The position numbers and the translations under genes were made by a program. Under the pieces are notes generated by a model. It worked only from the letters and a program-made list of their open reading frames with translations. It had not been told where the DNA came from and made no database searches. This document shows, piece after piece, positions 1 through 11,587 of a stretch of 64,000 nucleotides of DNA; within the stretch, counting starts at the first letter, position 1, and every line of letters starts with the position of its first letter. The DNA is from Coenobita brevimanus (taxonomy: Eukaryota > Arthropoda > Malacostraca > Decapoda > Coenobitidae), in assembly GCA_032717465.1 (NCBI GenBank), contig CM064655.1:16542902-16606901 (forward strand). The letters are read 5' to 3'.

Positions 1-729
1 GAAGGGTGTGACAGCAGAAGAGTGGGCAATTTCACAGAAAGCTTTGCTAGGGCACCATAAGCTAGAGATCGCAGCCTGGCATCACATTTTTCTTCTTCAA
101 TTACTTTGACTACTCCACCAAATAATACACTTCCAACAGGAGCCAATTTGTCCTTTTCTGCATTGAATGCCATATGATGCAAGAATGATACACCTTGCTG
201 TTTTAACTTTGTATTTGAATTTTGACCCCATAAACATTCAAAAAATACTTTCAAAGCAAGGGGAGCATAATTGCATGCTTCTTTTGACTTCAACAAATAT
301 GGCATTAGCTTCAATCGAATTCTTGTATTAGCAGGGTTCTTGAACTTATCCTGAGGAGTCTTGTCTTTAGGCAGTAGTGTCCCTAAAAACAGAATATAAA
401 GGGGAGCAATCACTGCACTGCTGTTCCACTCCACACTTCCATCTATTCTTCTCAGATGCAAGTCTGCTGCATTTGCAACTGAGAATCTTGTATCTGCTGC
501 ACCGACAATCAATGGCAGGACCACAGAAGAAGGAGGCAAAACATCTGAACTCAAGAATTTTATCACAGACACTTTGAGCTTCTCAAGGTCCTCAGGTTTA
601 ACAGAAGCATCACCAGTGACTCGCTTGAAGGAGTAGATGCTCATCCCAGCAGGTACCCCTGGTACAGGTGGCCCATCAGCGTTGTCCTGAGCATCATCAT
701 TCCCTCGCTGCTGGGACAATGGCGTAGCA
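1..729 (-). CDS. ECPAS: ECM29/ECPAS proteasome adaptor, internal exon (partial, runs off window start)
   Basis: This is one uninterrupted reading frame of 243 codons on the minus strand, from an acceptor at 731-730 (pyrimidine-rich tract ending CCCTCAG) to position 1, where it leaves the window. The peptide carries the conserved ECM29 N-terminal HEAT-repeat region: VPGVPAGMSIYSFKRVTGD, then LIVGAADTRFSVANAADLHL, then NTRIRLKLMPYLLKSKEA and GQNSNTKLKQQGVSFLHH. These match the animal ECM29 order and spacing I know. ECM29 binds the 26S proteasome, tethers core and regulatory particles, and links proteasomes to vesicles and motors. The first base completes a glycine codon split by the intron (phase 2). 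Codon use is ordinary and no stop or frameshift is present, unlike everything else in the window, which supports a functional exon. It joins the exon at 52118-52267. Confidence 0.95.
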
Positions 730-845
730 CTGAGGGCATACAAAATTAAGATGAACTCAGAAAAGATGGATTCTGTAGGAAATGAGTTTCAAATCATAAC
801 ACTAAATTTACATGGAGGTTAAGTATGGTACAGGTATGTACCATA

Positions 846-3800
846 TAGTTATTATCTATCTATCTATCGACTGCTACACCTCAGTCCCATACAGGGTGGC
901 CACAAACAAATCGCCTCCATATCGCATTGTCCAATGCCATTTCACTGCCCTGCTCCCAGTTCACACTCCCTTCTCTCACATACCTCTCCACTCATCCATC
1001 CCTCTACCTCATCCTCAGCCACCCCCTCCCTCTCCCCTCCTCCACCTCACGCACACTCTCCTCATTAGTCTCTTGCTCTCCACCCTCTCCACATGGCCAA
1101 ACCATCTCAATGTACAGTATTTCTCCTAAGACTTGCTTTCACATCCACACCACAATGCTCCTTCATGTCCTCATTTGTCAGTCAGTCTCTCTAAGTAACT
1201 CCACATGCTACTCTCAAATAACTCATTTCCACTGATCTCACTCTTGACTCATGTCCTTCCAACAAGGTTCAAGCCTCACTTCCATAGTTAGGGTTGGTAT
1301 CACAATACTGTCAGGCAGAGACTTTTTATGTCCATGCTCACTTTGCTGTTCTTTATCAATGCTTTCAAACCTTTCTTCCTTGCTGTACCCTTTCAACCAC
1401 TTCACCCTCTAAACTTCCATCCTTACTCAATACGCTACCCAAGTACTTACATGCACTCATATTTTCCATTTCATCCTCATCCAGCCTCATTGTACATTCA
1501 GTGGCTTCATTTCTCTTGAAGACTACAACTTCATTCTTCCCTACATTCAGCTTTCAATTCTGTTTCTTACACACTCTTCCAAACTCATTCACCATGTGCT
1601 GCAGTTCCCCTTCGTTTTCAGTTAACAATATGGCATCATCTGCAAACAACAGTACCGAGGATTTCCAAATACTGCCCTCTCTTTTAGGGTCACTCCAATT
1701 TCCACTGCTCTACCTTGTATTTCTTTTATAACACTATCCATATACAGACTGAACAACCATGGGGACATGACACATCCCTGTTTCATTCCAATCTTCAGAC
1801 AGAAAAATTCGCTCAGTTCACTAACCATACGCACTGCAGCCTTAGCCCCCTCATACATACTCTTCACGGCATTCAACAACTTCCCATTTACTCCATATAC
1901 AGTATTCTTAATACTTTCCACATTCCTTGTCTATCCACCCTGTCATATGCTTTCTCCAAATCCATGAAGGAAGCATACATCTTCTTTCCCCTCTCTAGAA
2001 ACGTTTCCACTAGAGATCTAAGAATGAATATCCGACCTACGCAAACGCTTCCTTCCTAAAACCTCCCTGTTCTTCTCCAATTAATGCCTCTGTTATTTTC
2101 CAGACCCTGTCAATAAGTATCCTACCATATACTGTACTTTTCATATTAGACTAAGAAGACAAATGCTCCTATGACTGCCACACCTTCTTCTTCCCTTTTC
2201 CCTTGTACAGAGGAAAAATTATACCTGACTTTCAATCCTGCGGCACTCTACCTTCCTCCCAGGCCAATCTGCACATCTTTCATATCCATTCTACTGCTAT
2301 CTCTCTCCCATGCTTCAGCATTTCACGACACACTCCATCAATTCCTGGGGCTTTCCCCATTTTGACTTTCTTCATTACTTCTACTGCTTCCATCCTAATG
2401 ATTTCTTCTCTCATCTCACCTCCCTCCTTCTCCCAGCCATTCCCCAGCCACTTATATTCGCATTACTTTCACTCTCTATGCTTGACAATTCCTTGAAATC
2501 AACTCTCCATCTGCTCACTTTTTTTCGCTTCTCCACTGGCAATCTACCACTTTTATCTTTCAATCCCTGACTTACTTCTTCTTCACCCTGTCTAGCTCTC
2601 TTTACCTCTTTCCAGAACATTTTCTTACATTCCCTCCACTTTACTCTCAAATTCCTTCCAAATTCCGTTTTCACTTTCTTCTTACTCTCTCTTACTAATC
2701 TTTTCACCTCTCTCTTCCTCTCTATATGTAACTCTCTCTTATGTCTCTCAATTTCTTCCACATCCCTGTTTCTCATCCGCTCACTATATGCTTTCTTCTT
2801 TTGCGCCACAGCCTGTCCCACCCCTTCATTCCACCATGCTGTTCCTTGCACCCCCGTCCATCTTCTGTTCACCCCACACACCACCTCATATGCTGCACAG
2901 ATTTCTTCTGTGAATATCTTGCATACACCTTCCACCTCCCCCATCTGCTCCAATTCATATTTACCCACATATAATCAATCACTGCCTTCCATTCATTCAA
3001 TTCACCAGCAACACTTCTCATCACTTGTCACGTATTTCTGTGGATCATTTTGTGTCTAAAGAGGGTATTGGCTATCATCGACTCCCTCCCTGCACAAATG
3101 TCCGCTAAAGCACTGCCATTCTCATCCACTTCTGCAGACACATCCCACTCTCCAACTACTCCATCCACCTACATATTCCCTACTTTTCCATTCATATCTC
3201 CAATAAAAAACACTCTCCCACTCCTTTAAAACTTTTCTATGCACACTTCCACATTTGTCCAGAACTCTTCTCTCACTCTACTTGCACAATCTTGTGTTGG
3301 CACATACACACATACAATCACCTACATTTGTAGTCTAATTTTTAATCTTACCCACATGATCCTTGAGCTGGCAGATCCATACTCTCTTCTACTCTCCTTC
3401 CATCTCTTGCACACAACAATATAAACTCCTTCTTTTGCCCTCTTATTCTCACCTACTCCTGCACATACAGCAAGCTTGCCCCGAATGTGTGGGTTTTGTT
3501 CCAACCGTGGCGCATTCGGTGCAAAACCACGTACGTTTTAACTACTCCTTATTTTGCTCCCTGCACCCCCTAAATGTGGTGTTTTGCTGTTGTCTGCCAT
3601 TGGTAATCAATATGAAGCACTTTAAGTGGTTAGAAGGTTTATTTAATTTTATAACTTACAAATAGTATTACACATCAAAAAGTCAACATACAAATACGTA
3701 AACACAAGGCAACATTCTGACGCCAATTGGTGTTGGGACATTTCGCTGTCAAGTCAATTCACCGTCAAAACAATAAAAAGACAATTCGCCGTCATTAATA

Positions 3801-4440
3801 AAGACAGCTATGGGTCATGCTAGAATATAATTCAAATAATAAAAAGTATTGATTAATTAATGGTTAATATATTCATAGAATGATGAGGAATCGTCCAGGG
3901 TGCTAATTGTCCTGACGGAGAATCGTCCATGTTTTGACGGGGAATTGTCTGATGGTGAATTGAACGTGTTCTGGGCGAGCTTACTGTATACCCCAACCAT
4001 ACTCCCATTCTCTCACAGTCTAACTTCTCCATCTTGTCTCAGTTATTCCACATACATCCACTTTTGTATCCTAAAGCACCTGGACAATCTCGCTCTCTCT
4101 CTCTCTTTCACTTCATCGTTCGCATCCCTTACATTCCATGTCGCAATCCGTACCATGCGGTCTGTCTGATCTATAGTCGTCACCTGTTGGTCAGTTCTGG
4201 TCCAAGGCTTCTTATTCGTATTCTTATTTAGCTGTTTTCCGTGGAGGGGCACTAGCCCTCTGCCAACCCACTTGCTGTCATGTAGGGAACACATGTTACT
4301 AAGTTACCACCCAGCACTATATGTGATTTCCCGGTTTACAGGAAATAATTTGGCTTACCACTCAATGCAGAGCTACCCCAAAATAGAGTGCTGCTACACT
4401 AAGAGGGTGGATGATGGGCACCTCCACCTAATACTGTTCA
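846..4440 (-). mobile_element. RTE-like LINE, family A copy 1 (near full length, broken)
   Basis: This minus-strand non-LTR element ends 3' in a (GATA)n tail, seen as (TATC)n at 855-871. Going upstream it shows the C-terminal region, then the RT palm (GMKQGCVMSPWLFSLYMD near 1750-1800), then an RT N-terminal segment (2411-2968, KRELHIERKREVKRL). An APE-type endonuclease follows at about 2970-3477 and its start is near 4160-4200 (MVRIATWNVR). The endonuclease is split by a foldback element at 3478-3965. Several frameshifts and stops break the frames, and the RT active-site region near 1640 is out of frame with the palm. The clade assignment to RTE rests on the endonuclease plus RT layout and the microsatellite tail, and is provisional. 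Confidence 0.8.
3478..3965 (+). mobile_element. Foldback-type repeat, copy 1
   Basis: The first part (about 3478-3720) matches 54659-54838 directly and 54854-55090 in inverse. The second part (3720-3960), rich in the motif GACGGxGAATTGTC and its complement, matches 54440-54655 in inverse. It interrupts the endonuclease of the RTE-like LINE, because endonuclease sequence resumes on its far side. No coding capacity is seen. Confidence 0.65.
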
Positions 4441-4616
4441 AAATTCACTTGTAAGTTGCCTTCATATTATTTTCCTTCCTAAATGGCATACAGGAATATC
4501 CCTGTCCATCAAAAGTGAATGATTTTTACTTGATCTGATCACGTAGTGCACCTGAGAATTGATTTTTATAACTAAACAATTCACCCACATCTTACAGTAG
4601 AGCTGATCTTCCCAGT

Positions 4617-7148
4617 CATCATCATCATCATCTGGACCTCCTTTCCCACCCAAGGGCAGGGTGAGGAGTAGCAATGTCCAGACAGTCCAAATTTGCCCAA
4701 TCCAATGGGCCACGCTTCCATTCACTCATCATTCAAGTCTCCGGAAACCTGGCTCTATCGGATACACCAAAAAACATTCACCACATTCTGTAGCTTCACA
4801 TAAACGTATCTGATTGAGTCAATCTGCACATTGCTATGTTAAAAAAGGGTGCAAAAATCCCTGATCATGCACATCTTCTCACAACATTCATCCAGCCAGC
4901 TCGATCTCTTGTCAGTTCCCTAGCCTCACCAACTTCCAAACCTCTCTTCCTCACACACTCATCCACCATATCTCTCCACCTTCTCCTTGGGCTACCTTGC
5001 CTCCTCCCTCCTTCAAATACACTCAGATATACCTTTTTCACCACTGTATTGTTATCCATTCTCTCCACATGACCATACCATCTCAGTACACTCTCACTGA
5101 TTCTGGTGTCCACCGACTTCCTCACTTCACACCTTTCAAGAATCACATTATTTTGTATCCTATCCACCCTCTGTACTGCACATACATTCCTCAGCAGGCC
5201 CATTTCCACTGCTCTCACTCTTGACTTTTCATTTTCATGCCCCACAATAGTCTCACATCCATATGTTAAAGTTGGCATTAACACTCCCTCATGTAAGCCT
5301 TGTCCAGTTGCAACGCTCAAGCCTCTGTTTGTCATCAAGGTCTTCATTGCACCAGCTACTTTTCTTCTTTGTGTCACTCTAAACTTCTTTTGCACATTTT
5401 CCTCTCTTTTCTGTCACCGTACCCAGGTATTTGAACTCTCTCACCGATTCCAGTCTCTCTCCATTCACTGTAACATCACACTGGGAGTCACATTATCTCT
5501 CAATAACCATCACTTTACTATTTTCTACATTTACTCTCAAGGCATGATGCTCACAGACATCAGCGAAACTCTGCACTAGCCAACCAAGTTCTCGTCCGGT
5601 ACTCGCAAGCAGTAATGCATCATCAGCATACAACAAATTTGAGATATTCCATCCATCACCATTCATTACCAATGTCATCCCTCTCTTCATTATTTGTGTA
5701 TTTACTTCTCTCATCACCCCATCCATATATATATTGAACGATCACGGGGACATCACACAACTTTGTCGCACGCCCACACCAATCCTCAACCATTCACTTA
5801 GATGCCCATTAACCCTTACACATGCTTCGCTACCATCCTAAAAACCCTTGATAGCACCTAGCAGCTTACCATCTACACTGTACATGCGTCAAACTTTCCA
5901 CAATCCCTCTCTGTCTACTTTGTTGTATGCTTTTTCCAGATCCATGAATGCCATAAACACCTTACAGGTATGGTCCTTCTCACAAGCCTTCCCTACTATC
6001 TGCCTCACTGCAAATATTTGGTCCATACATCCCTGCCACTCCTAAAGCCACCCTGTTCATCACTCACAAGGACTTCTGATGTCTCCCTTACTTTCTCTAT
6101 AATAATTATTCCATATACCTTCCCTATCACACTCAATAAACTTATGCCACGATAATTCTTGCACTCACTTCGCTTACCTTTGTTTTTGTACAGAGGTACA
6201 ATCACAGACTTTTTCCACTCTGCAGGCAGAGTTTCACTCATCCATGCCTTCTTACATATCTCCAACAAGCACTTCATTCCACTCTCTCTTACGCATCTCT
6301 GCATACACCTCATCAACGCCAGCTGCTTTCCCATTTCTCAGTCGCTTCACAGCACTCTTCACCTGTGCGAGTGTCACGTCTCCTGGCACTGCATTCCTTC
6401 TCTGCACACCCCCAAAACCAATCATGTTTACAGCTGCTCTGCTCTCTCTATTCCCATCCATCAGGCTTTCAAAATACTCTTTCCATCTGGTCCTTACTTC
6501 ATCTCCATGGGTTAATAATCTGCCACCTGCATCCTTCACACCATCACATTTCTTTCCACTTTCACCTCTACATTTCTGCACCTCTTTCCAGAATAACTTC
6601 TTATTTTGCTAGTTTGCATTCATTTTTCTTTCTAGATCATCATTTACCTCCTCCTTTTTCCTCTTCACTAGTCTCTAAGTGCTTCTTGCTCTCAATATAC
6701 TCAGTTCTTATTTCAACAGAACCGCTCTTTTAACCTCCTCATCCCACCATGCCATACCCCTCTTCTTTGTTGTTACTCTTGCCACACCACACAATGCTTT
6801 AGCATTCCTAACTATGCAATCCCTATACGCGTTCCACAGGCTGTCCGGATCCATTTCATTCCAGTTCACTGATTTTAACTCCTCTTCTATTTTTGTCCTT
6901 TAATAATCTACCATTTCTTTGATCCTCAGCTTCTCAACTTTCAGTCTTTCTCCCTGACTGCTCCTCTCTCCCCTGATCCACCTCACTCCTCTCAGCTTGA
7001 TCTTGCATACCACAATTATATGATCTGACAGACCTCCACAACATCCTCTCATAGCCCTCGTATCTGCAACCATTCCCATAATCAACCTCTCTACGAGCAC
7101 GTAATCAATCAGGCTTCTTTCAACACGATCCCCGTTTCCTCTATACAT
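4617..7148 (-). mobile_element. RTE-like LINE, family B copy 1 (5' truncated, broken)
   Basis: The 3' end is a (GAT)n tail (ATC repeats at 4617-4632) preceded by the terminal motif GGGTGGGAAAGGAGGTCC, seen again at 7988-8036, 50255-50300 and 51945-51975. Coding remnants run upstream on the minus strand. The C-terminal domain is at 4865-5395 (SVLRWYGHVERMDNN). The RT active site is YADD near 5625 in 5493-5726. An RT N-terminal block is at 6005-6334 (YRGISLLSVIGKVYG), and 6252-6581 is a connecting block. The endonuclease C-terminus is at 6900-7148 (RSLIDYVLVERL, SDHIIVV). Frames shift repeatedly, so it is dead. Family B shares the architecture of family A but differs clearly in sequence and tail. 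Confidence 0.8.
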
Positions 7149-7262
7149 TCATTCATTCATCATTGCCAGACACCATGTATCCCACACGGGGTGGCCAAGG
7201 GCTTCGAGTCAATTGTTTTACAGGGAGGGGCACTAATCCTCCACCAACCCCACTTCCTCTAT
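7149..7262 (-). mobile_element. RTE-A-derived short element, fragment
   Basis: On the minus strand this carries a family A 3' motif (GGCCACCCC then TGGCA) directly joined to the sequence AGTGCCCCTCCC that family A copy 1 has at its 5' end near 4250. The same junction of 5' and 3' ends occurs at 63819-64000. It abuts the Tigger-type MITE that begins at 7271. Confidence 0.5.
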
Positions 7263-7910
7263 ACAATGTACAGTAATCCCTGTACTATTCGGATGCCCGC
7301 TTCCCGGACACCCCACTTACCGGACATTGTAGGCCTGGACCTTCGGAATCCAAAAATGGTCCAAAAAAGAAAAAAAATCCCCCCAAAATCCTAATTTTTT
7401 CCCACCCGTAATTTGAAATTTCCGCGCAGCGCCGACCAGCTGTTTACACCATGGCCCCTTCACTCCTTCCTTCCTCCCTCCCCTGTCGGGGTTGCCATTT
7501 GGTATTTTTCGTTACCAAATGTGGGCCAATTTGGTAATGAAAAATTCGTTTGGTAATGAATCAGAATAATGCATTACCAAACGGATTTTTCACGTGTATG
7601 AGGATACACAGGATGGAGATGGTGGACTGTCTGCTCTCTCTGATAAACCTGCTGGCCTACACAGCGTGAAAATAATCAACATGCTGTTACAGTAAAACCT
7701 CGATATAACGGACTTCAATACAGCAGAATTCGCTTTTATTGGACTCGAGGAGCCAAGTGGACTAAATTCTTATGCATCAGAAAAAGTCCAATAAAGCCAG
7801 AAGCAGTCAGTCTCTTGGAATAAAGGAATAAACAAATGGAGGAGATACCATAACATTGGTCCCTCCTCTCTCTCCTCCTCCATTCCTTCCCTTCCTCCCC
7901 ATCTCCCTCC

Positions 7911-7913
<3 letters not shown>

Positions 7914-7979
<66 letters not shown>

Positions 7980-7981
7980 GG
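7914..7981 (+). repeat. (GA)n microsatellite
   Basis: About 34 GA units with one interruption, inside the CAGTAAAACC MITE. Confidence 0.97.
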
Positions 7982-7987
7982 CGAAAT

Positions 7988-8036
7988 TCATTCATTCATC
8001 ATCCGGACCTCCTTTCCCACCCAAGGGCAGGGTAAG
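7988..8036 (-). mobile_element. RTE-like family B 3' tail fragment
   Basis: This short minus-strand piece has the family B terminal motif (inverse of GGACCTCCTTTCCCACC) and an ATGAATGAAT-like tail. It lies between GA tracts. Confidence 0.6.
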
Positions 8037-8132
8037 GAAGAGGTGAAATTGAAAATGAAAATTAAAGTAATTGTGAAAATGAGTGTAAAACTGAAGGTGA
8101 AAGAGAGCACAGAAGTGAATATGGAATGTCAA

Positions 8133-8134
<2 letters not shown>

Positions 8135-8191
<57 letters not shown>
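8135..8191 (+). repeat. (AG)n microsatellite
   Basis: An uninterrupted AG tract of about 28 units within the minisatellite region. Confidence 0.97.
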
Positions 8192-8194
<3 letters not shown>

Positions 8195-8291
8195 AATAAA
8201 GGAATAACAAGTGGCTCCCCTTCCCGTAAACAAATGGGGAGATAGGCATAACATTGGTCCCTCCTCTCTCTCTCCTATATTCCCTCCCTCT

Positions 8292-8331
8292 TTCTCTCTC
8301 TCTCTCTCTCTCTGAGAGAGAGAGAGAGAGA
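8292..8331. repeat. (TC)n(GA)n mirror tract, perfect hairpin
   Basis: A TC tract runs directly into a GA tract, so the two halves are reverse complements and can fold as one perfect stem. Confidence 0.93.
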
Positions 8332-9259
8332 AAATGAATGTGAAAGTGAATGTAAAAGTGAAGGTCAGTGAAGGTGAAAGTGAAGGTAGTGTGAATGTGA
8401 AAGTGATGGTGAAGGTGAAAGTGAAGTCAAAAGTAAGTGAAAGTGAAGGTGGAAGGTGAAAGTGAAGTCATAAGTTAAGGTAAATGTGAAAGTGAAGGTG
8501 AAGGTGAAAGTGCAAGTGAAAATGAAGATGGAAGGTGAAAGTGAGGGTGAAAGTGAAGGTGAAAATGAAGGTGAGTGAAGATGGAAGTGAAAGTGAGGGT
8601 GAAAGTTAAGGTGAAAGTGAAGGTGAAGGTGAAGATGGTAGATGAAAGTGAAGGTGAAAGTAAATGTGAATGTGAAAGTGAAGAAGTTGAAAGTGAAGGT
8701 GGATGATGAAAATGAGGGTGAAAGTGAAAGTGAAGGTGAAAAATAATGTAAAAATGAAGATGAAAGTGAAAGTAAAGGCCAAGATGAAAATGAAGGTAAA
8801 AGTGAAAATTAATGTAAAAGTGATGAAGAAGGTGAAAAAGAAAGTGAAAGAAAAGGCGAAAGTGAAGCTGGAAGCAAAGGTAAAGGTGAAAGAGAAAGTG
8901 AAGGTGAAAATAAACTTGAAGGTGAAAGTGAAGGTGAAGGTGTGAGTGAAGGTGGAGGTGGAGGTGAATGTGACTGTAAAAGAAGGGATGGCAAAAGTGA
9001 AAGTGAGTGAAAGTAATTGTAAAGGTAAATGTGAAAGTAAGAAAGTAAAGTTGCAAGTGAAGGTGAAATGGAAATTCAAAATAAGTGATAGTGACAGTGA
9101 GTGTGAAGGTGAAGGTGAATGTGAAATTGAGCATGGAAGTGAATGAGTGAATGTGAATGTCAAAGTGAACTGAAAGTGATGGTGAAAATGACTGGGAAGA
9201 TGAAGATGAAGGTGATGATGAAGACAAAAGTATGTAAAGTAAAATGGAAGTGCCCAGTG

Positions 9260-9260
<1 letters not shown>

Positions 9261-9323
<63 letters not shown>
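9261..9323 (+). repeat. (GA)n microsatellite
   Basis: About 31 GA units close to the right end of the CAGTAAAACC MITE. Confidence 0.97.
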
Positions 9324-9326
<3 letters not shown>

Positions 9327-9492
9327 AATGCATGAATGACAAGCAAGCCTCTATGCAAAACAATAGGAGGAGGAAGTCCAAGGGGGAGTCCAGATGTCGC
9401 TTTTATCGGACTTTCGCCTTTTTTGGACTGGCCTGGGCCCCAATTAGTCCGATATAATGACGTTTTACTGTAATTATAAGGAGAGTGATTAA

Positions 9493-11143
9493 CCCCTTAA
9501 ATCCTAATCACATCAATTGATGCGATTTGAGTTTAATGCCAAAATGCCTAATCGCATCAATTGAATACAGCCTGTAAAAAACTGCAAAGCGCTTGCTCCA
9601 CCCCGATTATGATGTACATGGCTTCAGGCTAATGAGAATTCGCCCCTGATGTGGCGTGAGGGGGGATCGGACAAACCCGTGCGGTGGGGGGGGCACCCTC
9701 CTCTCGGCTGCCTCCATGCCATCCTCTACTGCACTCCCTCCTTGTCCCCCATCATTCTCCCACCCCTCCACGCAACTGCATCTCTCCTCCCACAACAACC
9801 TGCATCCATTCCCACCCTCTCTGCTAACCTCGACCTCCCCCCCCAAACCCCACCCCATCTCTCCCTCCTTGTCCCTCCCTACCCTTCCAACCCCAACAGG
9901 CCCTCAAGTGTCAGGCCTGATATACGTACCTGTTTCATATTATTTCTACTTCTTTCCAAATTTTTACACCTCACTCTGTTCATTTCTCACTTCGTACCTA
10001 CCAGTTTCTGTATGTACGCAGTTGGAGAATGCTGTATGTTGTACTACATATAACGTTTTTTTTTTTTTTTTTTTTTTTTTCTCTACCTGCCCAGATTAGC
10101 ACCTCTGAGAAGTGTCTGTCTGTGTTAGTTTTTGAAAGACTATGAGGCCTTGTAGGGCTACTTCCTGCACCTGTTTCATCTCACCACACACACAAACATA
10201 TCATGGCTGATGTGATAAATTCCAATGAAATGGAAAGTTTCCACAAGAGAATTTGGTTGTTGCCAAAACTGTAATGGTAAGTGTGATGAAGTGTAATGAT
10301 AATGTGATAACTGTAATGGTGTGATAAATGTGTAACGAGAAGCTGGGACAGTAAAAATTGAAATCGAAAACAAATTATTATTTTTTTCTTTCTTATGCAT
10401 GCATTTATGGCATTATTCAACTTTATTTTGATGTCCTTGATGGTCATAAACATTTATATGCATCTGTGTTAGTTCTGGAATGACTATGAGGCCTTGTAGG
10501 GCTACTCCCCACGCCTGTTTTATCTTCCCACACCTGGTTTTATGGCTGGTATGACAAATCCCACTGAAATGGAGGGTTTCCACAAGAGAATTTGGTTGTT
10601 GCCAAAATTTTTCTCCCCAAGTACCACCAAGGCCTTGTAGGCCTACTCCCCACACTAGTTATCTCCCCACACCTACATACACACCTGTTTTCATGGTAGA
10701 TGTTACAGAACACAATGAAGTGCTTTCTTTTCATGCGAAAAGATGGTTATTTCCAACCCCTGTACCTATAGGCCTACTCTCCACAGCCTACTTTATCTCC
10801 CCACAGTCTAGTAATCTCCCCACAACTACATACACCTGTTTTCATGGTTGGTGTGACAAAACACTTTGAAATGACCTGTTTCAATAAGAAAAATAGGTAG
10901 TTATCAAACTTTCATGTTTTCGATTGTTTTCGAAGGGTAACTATCATAAACTTTTTTTGAACTTTGACGCACGATTGTGCGGTAGCCATTAGACCTACAC
11001 GGGTACAGACTGTGTTGTCAGGTGTGTATATTCATCCTCTTTAGCTAGACCACAGTCAATTTGCCCTTGGTGAAAGTCGCCAAAACATCCCCAAATTGCG
11101 GTTGTGGGAGGTACCCTGCCTAAACAACTGCAGTCTTAAGGGG
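9493..11143. mobile_element. TTAA-flanked piggyBac-like non-autonomous element (1,651 bp)
   Basis: It is bounded by TTAA at 9489-9492 and 11144-11147. The inverted ends are CCCCTTAA and TTAAGGGG, as in the verified piggyBac copies of this window. Next to the left end the near-palindrome ATCACATCAATTGATGCGAT occurs, with a partial second copy at about 9548. The interior has a T tract (10056-10080) and a four-unit degenerate tandem repeat, but no transposase. Confidence 0.68.
10101..10915 (+). repeat. Degenerate ~150 bp tandem repeat, four units
   Basis: Units begin near 10110, 10460, 10615 and 10765. Shared blocks are GGCCTTGTAGGGCTACT, CTCCCCACACCT, a TTTCATGG-type block and an ACAAGAGAATTTGGTTGTTG block. 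The first two units are the closest pair. Unrelated sequence (10270-10455) separates units one and two. Confidence 0.75.
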
Positions 11144-11587
11144 TTAATACTCCACTTGTATATATATCATTAGTGAAGAATAAATGCTTACTTTATAAAT
11201 TTGGTTTTGAAAAGTTAAATTTGGTAATGAAAATTGAGGAGTTTGGTAATGTGGCCAAGTTTCGATCTGGCAACCCTGCTCCTTCCTCACCACCAGTTAC
11301 CACCTAACCGTCATCACGAGTGGATGCTTATTGCAATGGATGCCGCACATGCTCTTTTTTGTCAATAAATAGTGAATAAACTGCACTAGACCACAATGGG
11401 AATTTACAGTGTTGTGCAGTGTTAAGAAATTAGAATTTAGAGTGCAAAGGATTAAATGTGGAGTGCAAACTGGCAGTTGAAACTGGCGGTTGAAACTGGC
11501 ATGGTGCAATTAAGAGTAGAGTGTGCACTTTTAAAGAATTATAACTCACAGTGCAAAGAATTACTGTAAGTGCAGCACAACACTGGA

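Larger units (their letters stand above)
8041..9240 (+). repeat. Degenerate GTGAAR hexamer minisatellite
   Basis: A purine-rich array of units close to GTGAAA and GTGAAG, often paired as a 12-mer, is interrupted by GA tracts. It runs through 8041-8130 and 8332-9240. Long open frames in it encode only dipeptide-like repeats (VKVK on plus, TFTF/HFHF on minus) and are not credible proteins. Confidence 0.95.
7690..9470. mobile_element. MITE with CAGTAAAACC ends, filled with simple repeats
   Basis: The left end CAGTAAAACCTCGATATAAC at 7690 is preceded by TA. The right end is its inverse near-match ending GTTTTACTG at 9470, followed by TA. This is the TA-target pattern of pogo/Tc1-mariner elements. 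The inside is four GA microsatellites and a long GTGAAR minisatellite, with a stray family B LINE tail at 7988-8036. No transposase is present, so it would need an enzyme from elsewhere. Confidence 0.72.
7488..11276. mobile_element. Candidate DNA element with GGGTTGCCA ends
   Basis: The terminal inverted sequences GGGTTGCCA (7488-7496) and TGGCAACCC (11268-11276) bound the block inserted in the Tigger-type MITE. Both ends contain several copies of TTTGGTAATG and its complement CATTACCAAA within about 90 bp of the termini. Two further elements are nested inside. Own sequence amounts to a few hundred bases and is non-coding. I could not find a clean target duplication, so the exact borders and superfamily are uncertain. 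Confidence 0.5.

Noticed and set aside
812..2570. Many Ser/Pro/Leu-rich plus-strand frames
   Set aside because: They are antisense shadows of the minus-strand RTE-like LINE; the same holds for the plus frames at 29135-31175, 45042-47900 and 33371-36530.
8475..9358. Two 250-codon minus frames rich in His/Phe and Thr/Phe, and plus frames of Val-Lys repeats
   Set aside because: They are translations of the GTGAAR minisatellite and GA tracts in different frames; all frames are open because the repeat lacks stops.
9649..10099. Pro/Ser-rich plus-strand frames in the TTAA element
   Set aside because: Low-complexity C-rich DNA in two overlapping frames, no homology, ending in a T tract.
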